From Paraburkholderia franconis (lineage in GTDB: Bacteria; Pseudomonadota; Gammaproteobacteria; Burkholderiales; Burkholderiaceae), in assembly GCF_009362735.1 (NCBI RefSeq), contig NZ_WHNP01000041.1, forward strand, positions 1 to 64,000: DNA of 64,000 nt. Direction: 5' to 3'. This document shows, one piece after another, positions 17,846 through 26,811 of this stretch (position 1 is the first letter of the stretch; the number at the start of each line of letters is the position of its first letter). The translations under genes were made by a program, and so were the position numbers. The notes below the pieces were generated by a model. The model worked only from the letters and a program-made list of their open reading frames with translations. It searched no databases and had not been told where the DNA came from.

Positions 17846-18913
17846 CTACGCGCTGCGGCCGTGACCGCTCAGCAGCTCGACCTGTTGCAGTCCTTCGGGC
17901 GCGATGTCTCTGACGAGCTCGTAGAAATCGAGTGTCAGCAACCGCTGCACGCGGCGCAGCAGCAGTGGTGCCGGATGGCCCATTTCCTGATCGTCGAAAT
18001 AGCGGCACATTTTTTCGAGCGCCAGCGCGACGTCGCCGCGGTTCATGAACTCCGCGTCGCGCCATGCATTGGCCCATGCATTGGCCTGTGCATCGGCCGC
18101 AGCGGGATAGCGCCTGTTGCTTCTGGAATTGCCTTCTGTTTCCGCGTTGCTGGCGGACGTCGCAACCTGCCCGCTTTCGGCGTCATCGGTGTCGACGGGC
18201 GGTCTGGCAAGCCGTGCAGGCACTTCGTCGCGAATGCGCCGCAAGACCCGTTCGACGCGGCTTGGCTCGGGCATCCACTGCGGGCCGATGCGAGCCGTCA
18301 CCGTCGCACGAATTGCATCGAGACTGTCAAGCACGTCGCATACGACAGCCCATTCGTGAGCACATTCGCTGCACAAGCGCTGCATCTCATGCTTCAGTCG
18401 TTCGGCGCCGCCGGGATACCGGCTGGCGTCTGAAGGATGCCCGTCGAGCAGGTCTTCCGCCTCGCGCACTGTCAGGTTGTCCGCAAGCATCTGCTCCTGC
18501 GCTGCCCGTGCGCAAGCATGGCCGCCAACGATCCCAGCGAGCGCGTTCATCCGGGGTATCGGGTCGAGCTCGCCGTCGATGGCGGGCGCCGGATGCAGTT
18601 CGTCCCAGTAGTCTGCAAGCCATCGCTGAACGAGGGCGAGCCCGTCCGCATAGCCGCCGAGTCCGCGCCGCGCAATCCACGCGCGCACCAGCGGTGCCGC
18701 GATGCGCAGGTCTCGCGTGCGCCTGAGCAGGGACTGCGCGGCGCGCTCCACTTCGGCCCAATCGGGCGTCTGTTCTGCAATCACTGCCGCGCCGTACTGC
18801 TGTTCGGGCCGCCCCGCGGCGCATTGCTGTAGAAGCAGGAAGTCTGCGTCGTACTCGAGATCGGGCCCGCATCGGGAATCGGCATCGACGGGAGCAAGAA
18901 AGGGTTCGATCAT
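17846..18913 (-). CDS. tssA: T6SS assembly protein TssA
   Basis: The product is 355 residues from ATG 18913; the upstream frame extension overlaps the kinase gene. The N-terminus has the conserved ImpA-type domain: 'CGPDLEYDADFLLLQQ', 'PDWAEVERAAQSLLRRTRDL', 'GGYADGLALVQRWLADYWDE' and 'PIPRMNALAGI'. The C-terminus ends 'GHPAPLLLRRVQRLLTLDF'. TssA primes sheath and tube assembly. The linker (residues ~225-285) is Ser/Asn/Asp-rich. Confidence 0.93.
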   Translation of the reverse strand: MIEPFLAPVDADSRCGPDLEYDADFLLLQQCAAGRPEQQYGAAVIAEQTPDWAEVERAAQSLLRRTRDLRIAAPLVRAWIARRGLGGYADGLALVQRWLADYWDELHPAPAIDGELDPIPRMNALAGIVGGHACARAAQEQMLADNLTVREAEDLLDGHPSDASRYPGGAERLKHEMQRLCSECAHEWAVVCDVLDSLDAIRATVTARIGPQWMPEPSRVERVLRRIRDEVPARLARPPVDTDDAESGQVATSASNAETEGNSRSNRRYPAAADAQANAWANAWRDAEFMNRGDVALALEKMCRYFDDQEMGHPAPLLLRRVQRLLTLDFYELVRDIAPEGLQQVELLSGHGRSA

Positions 18914-18942
18914 GGCAGTGATGTCCTTGTGGCAAACCGCTC

Positions 18943-21027
18943 TCATTCGAATCGGTAACTGATGTTCACGGGGCCGCTGCCCGGATCGAGCCTGACCGTT
19001 CGCCGCATCGGCGGCAGTTGGCCATTGCGGATCTCGATGCCGTACTGACCGGGTGCAAGCGCCAGTGTCTTCAACGGGGGACTGACGCCGCGCCTGACGC
19101 CGTCGACGTACACTTCGCCCCACGGATAGACCTGCAAGCGGATGGCGACGAGCTTCGGCGCCTTATGTTCGTCGCTGGCGGAAGCGCCTTGCGCGACGTC
19201 GACTCCAGATGTGATCGATGTCGGAGCCGTTTGCACGTCGGTGGCTGTCGCAGCGGACGCGATCTGCTCATCAACGGCTGCGTGCGTCGTGCGTGCTTGC
19301 GTTTCTGCGCCGAACGATTGGGACGCGGGCGCGGTCGTGGCGGGTGCCGTCGGTTCGAGCTGTTCGGATCGACGTGGAACGGACCCGCCTGCGGGCGAAG
19401 TCGGCGGTGCGTGCTGCGCAGTCACGACTGGCGCATGGGCGGTGGCAGGAGCCGTCCGGGCAACCGTCTTCGGTTCAGGTGCCCGTATCGCGTATTCGAA
19501 CAGTCGGTATGTGGCGACGCATGCAATCGCGATCAGAACCAGCGTGCCGGCGATCGCAACGGAACGCCTGCGATCGACACGTTCTGCGCTGCGCTTCATC
19601 GCGAAAGCAACGACACTCCACAACCTCGTCATACGCGCGAGGGTGGAATGCGCGCGTTGCAGCGCATCCGCAGCCCACATGCGGTGGTTGTCCGATGGCG
19701 CACTGCTGACGCTCCCGCTTTCGATGTGATCGCCGATCTCCCGTTGCTGCTCCGCGGACGCGTGACTGGGGCGGGGATCGCCGACAGGGGGCGCGACGGT
19801 AGCGTCGGGATCGGCATGCTCATTCGATGCGCCGTCGAGCAAGCCGGTCGCACCTTGAATCATGGCGCCGTCCGTTTGCCCATCCCGCTCGTCTCGAAGG
19901 TCCGACGCCCGCGGCACTTCGCTCGCCCGCGATGGCACGCGTGGAGGAGGCGCGGGTTGATGAGGCACCTTATGCACCTCATGCACCTTGTAGCCCGCGT
20001 CATCTCGTGTCTCGGGCAGCAGCGGCACACCTGCATCGCGCGCGCCCCCGGCCACATACACACAGGCACCCGCCTCACGCAACCCCAGCAGCCGTGCAAA
20101 CGCCGCGACGGAATCGGGACGGTCTTCCGTGCGCAATGCCAGCGCGTGATCGACTGCTTCGAGAAACGGGAGGGTGTAACGCTCGCGTCCGGCGAACCCG
20201 CGCGACGCCAGGGGCTGCCACGCATCCTGGATGCTGCGCACGACGGCCGCCGGCGGCGGCTCGCCGACAATCATCGCGTGCATCACCGCGCCGAGCGAAT
20301 AGATATCGGTCCACGGACCTTGCACGAATGCGGGATCGTCGGTGTATTGCTCGATCGGCGAATAGCCCGGCTTGAGCATCACCGACGTTTCGTCGACGGC
20401 ATCGCCGATCGACTTGCGGGCTGCGCCAAAGTCGAGCAGCACGGGCTTGCCGTCGGACGGGATCAGCACGTTGTCGAGCGAGATGTCGCGGTGAAAGCAC
20501 TGCGCGCGATGCAGCGTGTCCAGCGCGCCGAGCAGCGCCGCCACCAGGTTCAGCAACTCTCCTTCGCTCATCGGCCCGTGTTTCGCGGCACGCTGCTTGA
20601 GCGTCGGTCCTTCGTAGAACGGCATCACCATGTACGCGGTGCCGTGGCTTTGCCAGAACTGCAACACCTTGACCAGACCGGGATGATCGAACTGCGCCAG
20701 CAATCTTGCCTCGTTCAGAAATGCCGCGCGCCCCGAATCGAATGCGGCGGCAAAGCGTTCCGCACGCAGGCAGACCGTGAAGTCACCACCGCGCCGCGCC
20801 AGCAGCGAAGGCATGTACTCCTTGACGGCGACCGCGCGTTGCAGCGTGCGGTCGAACGCGCGATAGACGATGCCGAACCCCCCGATGCCAAGCACAGCGT
20901 CCAGTTCGAAGTCCCCCAACCGGTGCCCGGCGGGCAGTGGCCTCGCGCCGCCATCGCTCGCGCCGCTTGTTGCACTCGTGGCATCGGTTGCTGTCGTCAG
21001 GCGTTCCTTGAACAACGGGTCCATCAT
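18943..21027 (-). CDS. Membrane Ser/Thr protein kinase of the T6SS (PpkA-like) with PEGA domain
   Basis: The product is 694 residues. The kinase domain spans ~40-315: glycine loop 'GIGGFGIVY', Lys69 in 'AVKEY', HRD at 179-181 ('FHRDISLDN') and DFG at 199-201, so it looks active. A Pro/Ser-rich cytoplasmic linker is followed by one membrane helix at ~489-510. A periplasmic low-complexity region and a C-terminal PEGA-like domain (~625-694, 'VYVDGVRRGVSPPL', 'LAPGQYGIEI') complete it. PpkA kinases phosphorylate FHA proteins to trigger T6SS firing. An FHA protein and a PP2C phosphatase lie on the divergent operon, completing the set. PEGA replaces the VWA-type domain of some PpkA proteins. Confidence 0.88.
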   Translation of the reverse strand: MMDPLFKERLTTATDATSATSGASDGGARPLPAGHRLGDFELDAVLGIGGFGIVYRAFDRTLQRAVAVKEYMPSLLARRGGDFTVCLRAERFAAAFDSGRAAFLNEARLLAQFDHPGLVKVLQFWQSHGTAYMVMPFYEGPTLKQRAAKHGPMSEGELLNLVAALLGALDTLHRAQCFHRDISLDNVLIPSDGKPVLLDFGAARKSIGDAVDETSVMLKPGYSPIEQYTDDPAFVQGPWTDIYSLGAVMHAMIVGEPPPAAVVRSIQDAWQPLASRGFAGRERYTLPFLEAVDHALALRTEDRPDSVAAFARLLGLREAGACVYVAGGARDAGVPLLPETRDDAGYKVHEVHKVPHQPAPPPRVPSRASEVPRASDLRDERDGQTDGAMIQGATGLLDGASNEHADPDATVAPPVGDPRPSHASAEQQREIGDHIESGSVSSAPSDNHRMWAADALQRAHSTLARMTRLWSVVAFAMKRSAERVDRRRSVAIAGTLVLIAIACVATYRLFEYAIRAPEPKTVARTAPATAHAPVVTAQHAPPTSPAGGSVPRRSEQLEPTAPATTAPASQSFGAETQARTTHAAVDEQIASAATATDVQTAPTSITSGVDVAQGASASDEHKAPKLVAIRLQVYPWGEVYVDGVRRGVSPPLKTLALAPGQYGIEIRNGQLPPMRRTVRLDPGSGPVNISYRFE

Positions 21028-21085
21028 TTACGACCTCTTCATCAAAATCACGACCGCTTCGCACTGCGGGCAAGCCGCGCGAAGC

Positions 21086-21793
21086 CTACTCGCCGCGCCA
21101 GTACGCATCGCGCGGCGGCGCACCGAAAAGCGTCCGAAAGAGCCGCGCGTCGAACTTGCCCGTATGCGCGTGCGTCTTCGGCGGCGCGTCATTTGCCTGA
21201 AGCGCCCACCAGAAGCTCGTCGCGCCGTGCGGATCGAAGAATTCGGCAAGATTCGGCCAGCCCGGGACTTGCGCTTCGCGTCCCCGCCGCGTGTCGCCAT
21301 CAGAAAAGCTGTTGGCCCCTGCTTCGCGCGGCAGCCGTACGTGGCTCAATACGCGGTCCAACTGCTCGGGGCCATGCGCTTCGCGCACGGCGTCCAGCAG
21401 CGCAGCGCCGACGTTGCCGACGAACCCGGCCGCGGCGGCCGTGGTATCGCGCGTATAGACGTCCGCATCGAGCGCGAGCGCTGCGATGACGGGGTAATAC
21501 CGCCCGACGCGGTCGCAGCTCGGCGCGAGACAGCCCAACTGAACGCATTCGGCGCCTGCGCCTGCGGGAATCGCGAAATGCCATACGGGCGCAATTGCGA
21601 AGTGGCGGGCGAGCCCGTCAGGCAAGCCCTGCCGAAGCGAGACCATGCCCTGCTGAACCCAGTCGTCCCACCACGCGGCAAGCCGCGTGGACATGCCACG
21701 ATTGACGAAGTCGCCCGCGCCGGGAACCTTGCCGAACCAGCCGAACTGCAACAGATGTCCGTTCGACGCCGTACTCATGATTTCGCCGGGCAT
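21086..21793 (-). CDS. tagF: T6SS-associated protein TagF
   Basis: The product is 235 residues. TagF motifs are 'QFGWFGKVPGAGDFVNRGM', 'AAWWDDWVQQGM', 'VWHFAIPAG' and the C-terminal 'ATSFWWALQANDAPPKTHAH'. In Pseudomonas TagF is a post-translational repressor of the T6SS. GGAG lies 8 bases before ATG 21793. An alternative ATG at 21778 overlaps the tssM stop as ATGA and would remove five residues. It is separate from the phosphatase, not fused as in some species. Confidence 0.9.
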   Translation of the reverse strand: MPGEIMSTASNGHLLQFGWFGKVPGAGDFVNRGMSTRLAAWWDDWVQQGMVSLRQGLPDGLARHFAIAPVWHFAIPAGAGAECVQLGCLAPSCDRVGRYYPVIAALALDADVYTRDTTAAAAGFVGNVGAALLDAVREAHGPEQLDRVLSHVRLPREAGANSFSDGDTRRGREAQVPGWPNLAEFFDPHGATSFWWALQANDAPPKTHAHTGKFDARLFRTLFGAPPRDAYWRGE

Positions 21794-24700
21794 GTGAACG
21801 ACTCCATTTGCGCGAGACGAAACGGGTTATGCACCGAGTCCGCCGTGATCTGCACCTTGAACTGCTTACCGTCCACCGCGAAGCTCGCGATGAGCTCTTC
21901 CGGCGAGCGGCCCCGCTCGATCCGCGCGTGATCGAACAGGCGGTACAGTGCCCACGGTCCGTCTGCGACCCATCCGTCCGTCGCGCCCGATTGCTCGATG
22001 ACCTGCAGCCGCGCCTGATTGCCGCCGCCGGGCGCGGGCCATTGCAACGTGACGGGCGCCTGGGGTCCGTGCGCGTAGTGCACGGTCTGGCCGCCTGCAT
22101 CGAGCGCCCATTCGGAGATCGACGGATCCATGTCGAGCGGCTTGATCTGCACCTTCACCGCTGGGTCGCGACTGCCGCCGGCGAAGAACACGTCGCGGAT
22201 CACGGCGGCCTTCTCGAACGATGCGAGAAACGGCGCCGCATTCCCGGCCGCGATCCCGCCTGCCGTCGCTGTCGCATTGGCGCTCGCGGAAGCGGCATTG
22301 AACCGCCATGGCCGAGTGGCCGTATCGACCTGCGCCTGCAGGTTCTTGCGGAAGAAGTCGTCCATCAGTCCCGAAGGAGCGAAGAGCTGAGCGAAGTCAC
22401 CCAGCGCGACGTCGCGCGACGAGCCGTGAGCAAACGGATAGCGGCCTGCAATCGCCTGACGGCAGAAGTCGCCGACATCGGCCGACGCGCTGCGCGCGAG
22501 ATTGCGTTGCGCGAGCGTTGCCACGCTGCCGTTCGCGCCATCGGCGAGATCGCCGAGCATCTGCCTGAACGGAGCAGGCATCCGGCCGGCCTGCGCGCGC
22601 ACCTTGTCAGGCACATCGGATGGGGGCGGCATGCCGCCGCTGCGGAGCGCCGCGTCGGTTGCGCTCAGATACGTATAAAGCTCGTCGATGAGTTTCAACA
22701 TGCCGTCGATCGGCGCATTGCCCGACCGGCCTTCGACATGCGCGTACTGGCGCAAACCGGCGAAGTGGTTGTCGACTACGGCCTCCGGCCTGTCGCTCTG
22801 CGCGGCGGCGCCGTTCGCCTGCCCTGCCGAGAAAATGCCCGCCAGCGCGTGTCGCGCGCTTTCCACCTTGTCCTGCGCGCGGTCGGCGAATCCCGCGCCG
22901 CCTGTGCCCGCGTCGCTGCGGATCAACGCGGTCTGCGCGGCGGCGGCGTCGATCAGTCGGGTCAACGGTGAATCCGGCGACGACAACACGCGCGCGGCCT
23001 GAATGCTCTGCGCGAGCGAGTCACCCGAATCACCTGTTTGCAGGCGAATGTCGTTCAGATACGCATCCCACACGCGCATATAGTCGTCGAGGTACAACGT
23101 GCGGATGTCGCGCGCCCACGATTCGGCCGCCGCGCGATTCGGCACGTCGCTCTCCTTCAGGTTGAGCACCCACTTCTCTTCGCCGGCGAACGTGCCGATC
23201 GACTCGTCAAGCCGTTTGTCGAATACGTCCCAGTAGCCACGGTACGTGTATAGCCCCGGCAACGCGTCATTCAGGCTCTTGCCACTTTGCCGGCGGAACA
23301 CGAGTGCAGCGGACGGGCCGGCGGCATGCGCAACGTCGAAGTCATACGACTGCGTAGCGCCGCGCAACGTGTGCGTCAGCTGCGCGTAGAGCCGCTGCGC
23401 GAACGTGAGCTGTTGCAGCCGCGCGCGCGTTTGCGCAACCAGTTGTTCGTTCATCGCGAAGGGCGACAGCACCATGCGATCAGCGAACAGCGCCGCGAGA
23501 TGCGCGGCCAGCGCCGAACGCTGCGCGGCCGTCAGCGGATGCTGCAACGCCCGCTCGAACTCCAGAGCGAGCACGGCCTGCACGAACGGAGGATCGTAGT
23601 GCGCGCTGTCGTACAGCATCAGGTACGCCTTGAGAGCGGCATAGGCGAACGTGGGATCGTCGCTGCGCGCACTCTGCAGCGTCGCTTCGAGACGCCGGGC
23701 AGCCAGCGGCAGCAGCAATTCGTCGAGCGCGCGCTGATAGACGCCGTTCACTGCCGCGCGCGTCTTGTCGCCCTGAAAGAGCCCCCACCGGTACGCAAGC
23801 GGCGGCGACTGCGGATCGACGCGATCCGTCCGCGCGAGGTGGCGCAGGTCGTCGAGCACGGGCAGCACCCGGCCGATGCCGGTAGCGTCCGTCAGCGGCG
23901 CGCGCCTCAACTGCTGATCCAGCGTTGCGACGCGCGCGCTCACGTCGTCGAGATAGCCGCTGTTGTTCACATAGCTTCGCATCCACAGCGCGAGCGCCAT
24001 GCACAGCAACACGGCTGCCGTCGCATAGCCCGCAAGCATCATCACATGTCGGCGCCGATGCCAGGCCAGGTTCGTGCCTGCCAGCGTCGTCTCGCTGACG
24101 ATGAGCCCCTGCAACAGGTCCTTCAGAAAGAAGCTCCGCCCGTTCGTGCCCGTCTGCATCGCGGGCGGCATACCATCGATCTGCAGGAACCGCTTGATGC
24201 CCCCCATCACGCGATCGAACACGGTGCCCTCCTGGGTGCCGCTCGTCAGATAGACGCCGCGCAGCATCGGCAGCGAGCCGAATCGGGACTGCGAGAACAC
24301 TTCCTCGACAAGTTGCGCGAGCACGTCGCGCAGCAGCGCGAACTGCTGCGGCAGCGAATAGATCAGTTCGCGCCTGCGCACGTCGGATTCCGCACCAAGC
24401 AGTTCGGGCAACGCGTCATTGAGCCGCCGGTGCAGCAGGTCGTATTCGCGATTGAATGCGCCGCGCAGATCGAAGCCCTGCGCGCGGCTCTCGTCGAGCC
24501 CGAACGTGAAGCCCCACACCTGCGCCCGCTCCGCGCGCCCCAATGCGCCGAAATACTCGGAGAAGCCGGCCAGCAAATCGGCTTTGGTCACCAGCACGTA
24601 GACCGGAAACTGAATGCCCAACTGGCTCCTCAGTTCCTGGAGGCGCTTGCGCAAGGCCATCGCGTGCCCGGTGCGCTGCGCATCCGATGCCCCGAGCAGG

Positions 24701-25446
24701 TCCGCCACGCTGATCGTCAGCAAGGCACCATTGAGCGGCTGTTGCGGCCTGTACTTTCTCAGCAGGCCGACAAAGCCTCGCCACTCATCTTCATCCAGCG
24801 CGCGATTGCTTTCGTGCGTCGTGTAGCGCCCCGCTGTGTCGATCAGCACCGCCTCGTTGGTGAACCACCAGTCGCAATGGCGCGTGCCACCGACGCCGCG
24901 AATTGCCGCCTTGCCGAACTGTTCGGCAAGCGGAAAGCTCAGCCCCGAGTTCACGAGCGCCGTCGTCTTGCCCGAACCGGGCGCGCCGATGAACACGTAC
25001 CACGGCAGTTGATACAGGTAACGGCGCGACAGGCCCGCGATCCAGCCCGAGAAGCCCAAACGCCTGTCGTCGCCTGGCGCGAGACGCATGGTTTTCAACT
25101 GCGCCGCCGCCTCGCCGAAGCGGTGCCGCAATTCCGCGAGATGCGCGGGCTCCGCTTCTGCATTGCCGGGCAATGGGCCGCTAGCCTGCAACTGGTTCAG
25201 CAATTGCGCGTTCAAACGCGCAGCACGCCAGCGGCGCCAGCCGGCACGCGCGCCCCATCCGGCGAACAGCATGCCGATCAGCAGTGCCCGCGCGACGCCG
25301 GATTCAAGCGGGCGCCAGTCACCCAGCGCCACGAGCGGCCCCGCGATCCAGATCAATACGGCCAGGGCGGCGAGCCCTGCAAACGCACCGCACGCACGCA
25401 GCACGAACGAACGCGCTGGCAAAGGTGAAGCGAGTGCGTGGCTCAT
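21775..25446 (-). CDS. tssM: T6SS membrane complex protein TssM (IcmF)
   Basis: The product is 1223 residues. Two N-terminal membrane helices (~17-42 and ~52-68) are followed by a cytoplasmic NTPase-like domain with an intact Walker A, GAPGSGKT at 154-161. 'DWWFTNEAVLIDTAGRY' corresponds to the Walker B region. A third membrane helix lies near residue 470-490. The remainder is the periplasmic domain that contacts TssJ, ending in 'FRLAQMESFTCPAKS'. It overlaps tssL by 4 bp and tagF downstream. Confidence 0.96.
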   Translation of the reverse strand: MSHALASPLPARSFVLRACGAFAGLAALAVLIWIAGPLVALGDWRPLESGVARALLIGMLFAGWGARAGWRRWRAARLNAQLLNQLQASGPLPGNAEAEPAHLAELRHRFGEAAAQLKTMRLAPGDDRRLGFSGWIAGLSRRYLYQLPWYVFIGAPGSGKTTALVNSGLSFPLAEQFGKAAIRGVGGTRHCDWWFTNEAVLIDTAGRYTTHESNRALDEDEWRGFVGLLRKYRPQQPLNGALLTISVADLLGASDAQRTGHAMALRKRLQELRSQLGIQFPVYVLVTKADLLAGFSEYFGALGRAERAQVWGFTFGLDESRAQGFDLRGAFNREYDLLHRRLNDALPELLGAESDVRRRELIYSLPQQFALLRDVLAQLVEEVFSQSRFGSLPMLRGVYLTSGTQEGTVFDRVMGGIKRFLQIDGMPPAMQTGTNGRSFFLKDLLQGLIVSETTLAGTNLAWHRRRHVMMLAGYATAAVLLCMALALWMRSYVNNSGYLDDVSARVATLDQQLRRAPLTDATGIGRVLPVLDDLRHLARTDRVDPQSPPLAYRWGLFQGDKTRAAVNGVYQRALDELLLPLAARRLEATLQSARSDDPTFAYAALKAYLMLYDSAHYDPPFVQAVLALEFERALQHPLTAAQRSALAAHLAALFADRMVLSPFAMNEQLVAQTRARLQQLTFAQRLYAQLTHTLRGATQSYDFDVAHAAGPSAALVFRRQSGKSLNDALPGLYTYRGYWDVFDKRLDESIGTFAGEEKWVLNLKESDVPNRAAAESWARDIRTLYLDDYMRVWDAYLNDIRLQTGDSGDSLAQSIQAARVLSSPDSPLTRLIDAAAAQTALIRSDAGTGGAGFADRAQDKVESARHALAGIFSAGQANGAAAQSDRPEAVVDNHFAGLRQYAHVEGRSGNAPIDGMLKLIDELYTYLSATDAALRSGGMPPPSDVPDKVRAQAGRMPAPFRQMLGDLADGANGSVATLAQRNLARSASADVGDFCRQAIAGRYPFAHGSSRDVALGDFAQLFAPSGLMDDFFRKNLQAQVDTATRPWRFNAASASANATATAGGIAAGNAAPFLASFEKAAVIRDVFFAGGSRDPAVKVQIKPLDMDPSISEWALDAGGQTVHYAHGPQAPVTLQWPAPGGGNQARLQVIEQSGATDGWVADGPWALYRLFDHARIERGRSPEELIASFAVDGKQFKVQITADSVHNPFRLAQMESFTCPAKS

Positions 25447-26777
25447 GGCGTCACCTTCGTGGAAGACGCGGCCCCGTCAGACGATGGCGCTGCCAGCAGC
25501 GTGATTTCGACGCGCCGGTTTCGTGCGCGGTTCGCGGGCGTATCGTTCGGCGCGACGGGGTCCATTTCCCCGCGCCCTTCCGCGTGAATGCGGTCCGTCT
25601 GCGTGACGCGCGATGCAAGGAGCCGCGCGACAGCTTCGGCGCGCGCTTGCGACAGATCCCAGTTGGATGCGAAACGCGCGCTGCGCACGGGCACATTATC
25701 CGAATAGCCCGCAACGACAATGCGGCCGGGCGCGCGCTCCAGTGCATCCGCCACGCGCGCAAGGACGGAGGCATAGCGACCGATGACGGCGGCCGATCCC
25801 GATTCGAACAGTCCGTCGCCATGCAGCGTCACGACGCTGCGATCCGCATCATCCCGCACGGAGACGAGGCCTGCGCTAACCTCGGGGTCGAGAAAGCCCG
25901 CAAGCCGCGGCGCGCTCGCGGGGCGAGCGGACTCGACAACGGGTTGCTGCGACTGAAGATGCGGCACATGCACCCGGTCGATGGAAGCGAACACCTGGTC
26001 CGACTGCCGTGCGAGCGTAAGCTCGAATGCAAGGTACGCACCGAAGCCGATCAGCCCCGCCAGCGCAGCGCACGCCCAGACGGGCACGATGAAGCGGCGC
26101 GCGCGTTCGGTGGGGATCTCGTCGCGCCAGTGCGGGGAAAGCGGCGCGTCGAACTCGCCGCGCGCCTGACGGATCAGCTGCGCGACACGCTGCATCAGCG
26201 CGTCCAGTTGCGCGCGCCCGTTGTCGAGCACGCGGTAGCGTCCTTCAAATCCGAGCGCAAGGCAGCAGTACAGCAGTTCGATCAGATCAAGGTGCTGTTG
26301 CGGATGCTCCGACAGGCGCGCCAGCACCTGGAAGAACTTCTCGCCACCCCACGTCTCGTTGTGGAAAGCGACGAGCAGACTGTCGGCGGACCATGCGCCG
26401 CTGCCGCCCCATGGTGTCAGCGACGCCGCCTCGTCGAGCGCCGTGCACACGCAATAGCGCGCGCCGACGATTGCCTCGAGCGCCACGCCCGCTCGCTGCG
26501 CGCGCATTTCGAACTGGCGGATCTCCGATGCAAGATGCTCGCGCAGCCAGCGCGGATTCGGGTGATGCACCGTCCAGCGTATCTGCGGAACGAGATTGAG
26601 CAACGGGTTCGCAACCGCGACGAGCGGATTGCTGCCAACAGGTACCGCGTAATCGGGCATCGGCTCCTGCGGGGCGGAGTTCGCCGCTTGCGCGTCGGGT
26701 GTCGGCGGCGCGCCACCGGGGTTCGGACGAACGAAGCCCCCGTGTGCGCCTGCGACTGCTTCATGCCAGTGGTTCAT
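25443..26777 (-). CDS. tssL: T6SS membrane protein TssL with C-terminal OmpA-like domain
   Basis: The product is 444 residues, an extended TssL. The cytoplasmic DotU domain (~60-210) contains 'ALDEAASLTPWGG', 'LLVAFHNETWGGEKFF' and 'LIELLYCCLALGFEGRYRV'. One membrane helix follows (~232-252, 'VPVWACAALAGLIGFGAYLA'). The periplasmic part ends in an OmpA/MotB-type peptidoglycan-binding domain: 'GYSDNVPVRSARFASNWDLS', 'RAEAVARLLAS', 'NRRVEITL'. This provides cell-wall anchoring in cis, so no separate TagL is needed. AGGAA precedes the start. Confidence 0.95.
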   Translation of the reverse strand: MNHWHEAVAGAHGGFVRPNPGGAPPTPDAQAANSAPQEPMPDYAVPVGSNPLVAVANPLLNLVPQIRWTVHHPNPRWLREHLASEIRQFEMRAQRAGVALEAIVGARYCVCTALDEAASLTPWGGSGAWSADSLLVAFHNETWGGEKFFQVLARLSEHPQQHLDLIELLYCCLALGFEGRYRVLDNGRAQLDALMQRVAQLIRQARGEFDAPLSPHWRDEIPTERARRFIVPVWACAALAGLIGFGAYLAFELTLARQSDQVFASIDRVHVPHLQSQQPVVESARPASAPRLAGFLDPEVSAGLVSVRDDADRSVVTLHGDGLFESGSAAVIGRYASVLARVADALERAPGRIVVAGYSDNVPVRSARFASNWDLSQARAEAVARLLASRVTQTDRIHAEGRGEMDPVAPNDTPANRARNRRVEITLLAAPSSDGAASSTKVTP

Positions 26778-26811
26778 GAGTCGTTCCTGTCGTGCATCTC
26801 AGCCACACCTC

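Noticed and set aside
19018..21489. 823-residue plus-strand open frame
   Set aside because: It lies opposite the Ser/Thr kinase and TagF. It is a GC-rich antisense frame with random, Arg-rich composition.
23287..25428. 713-residue plus-strand open frame
   Set aside because: Antisense to tssM with no protein features; TssM motifs on the other strand are unambiguous.
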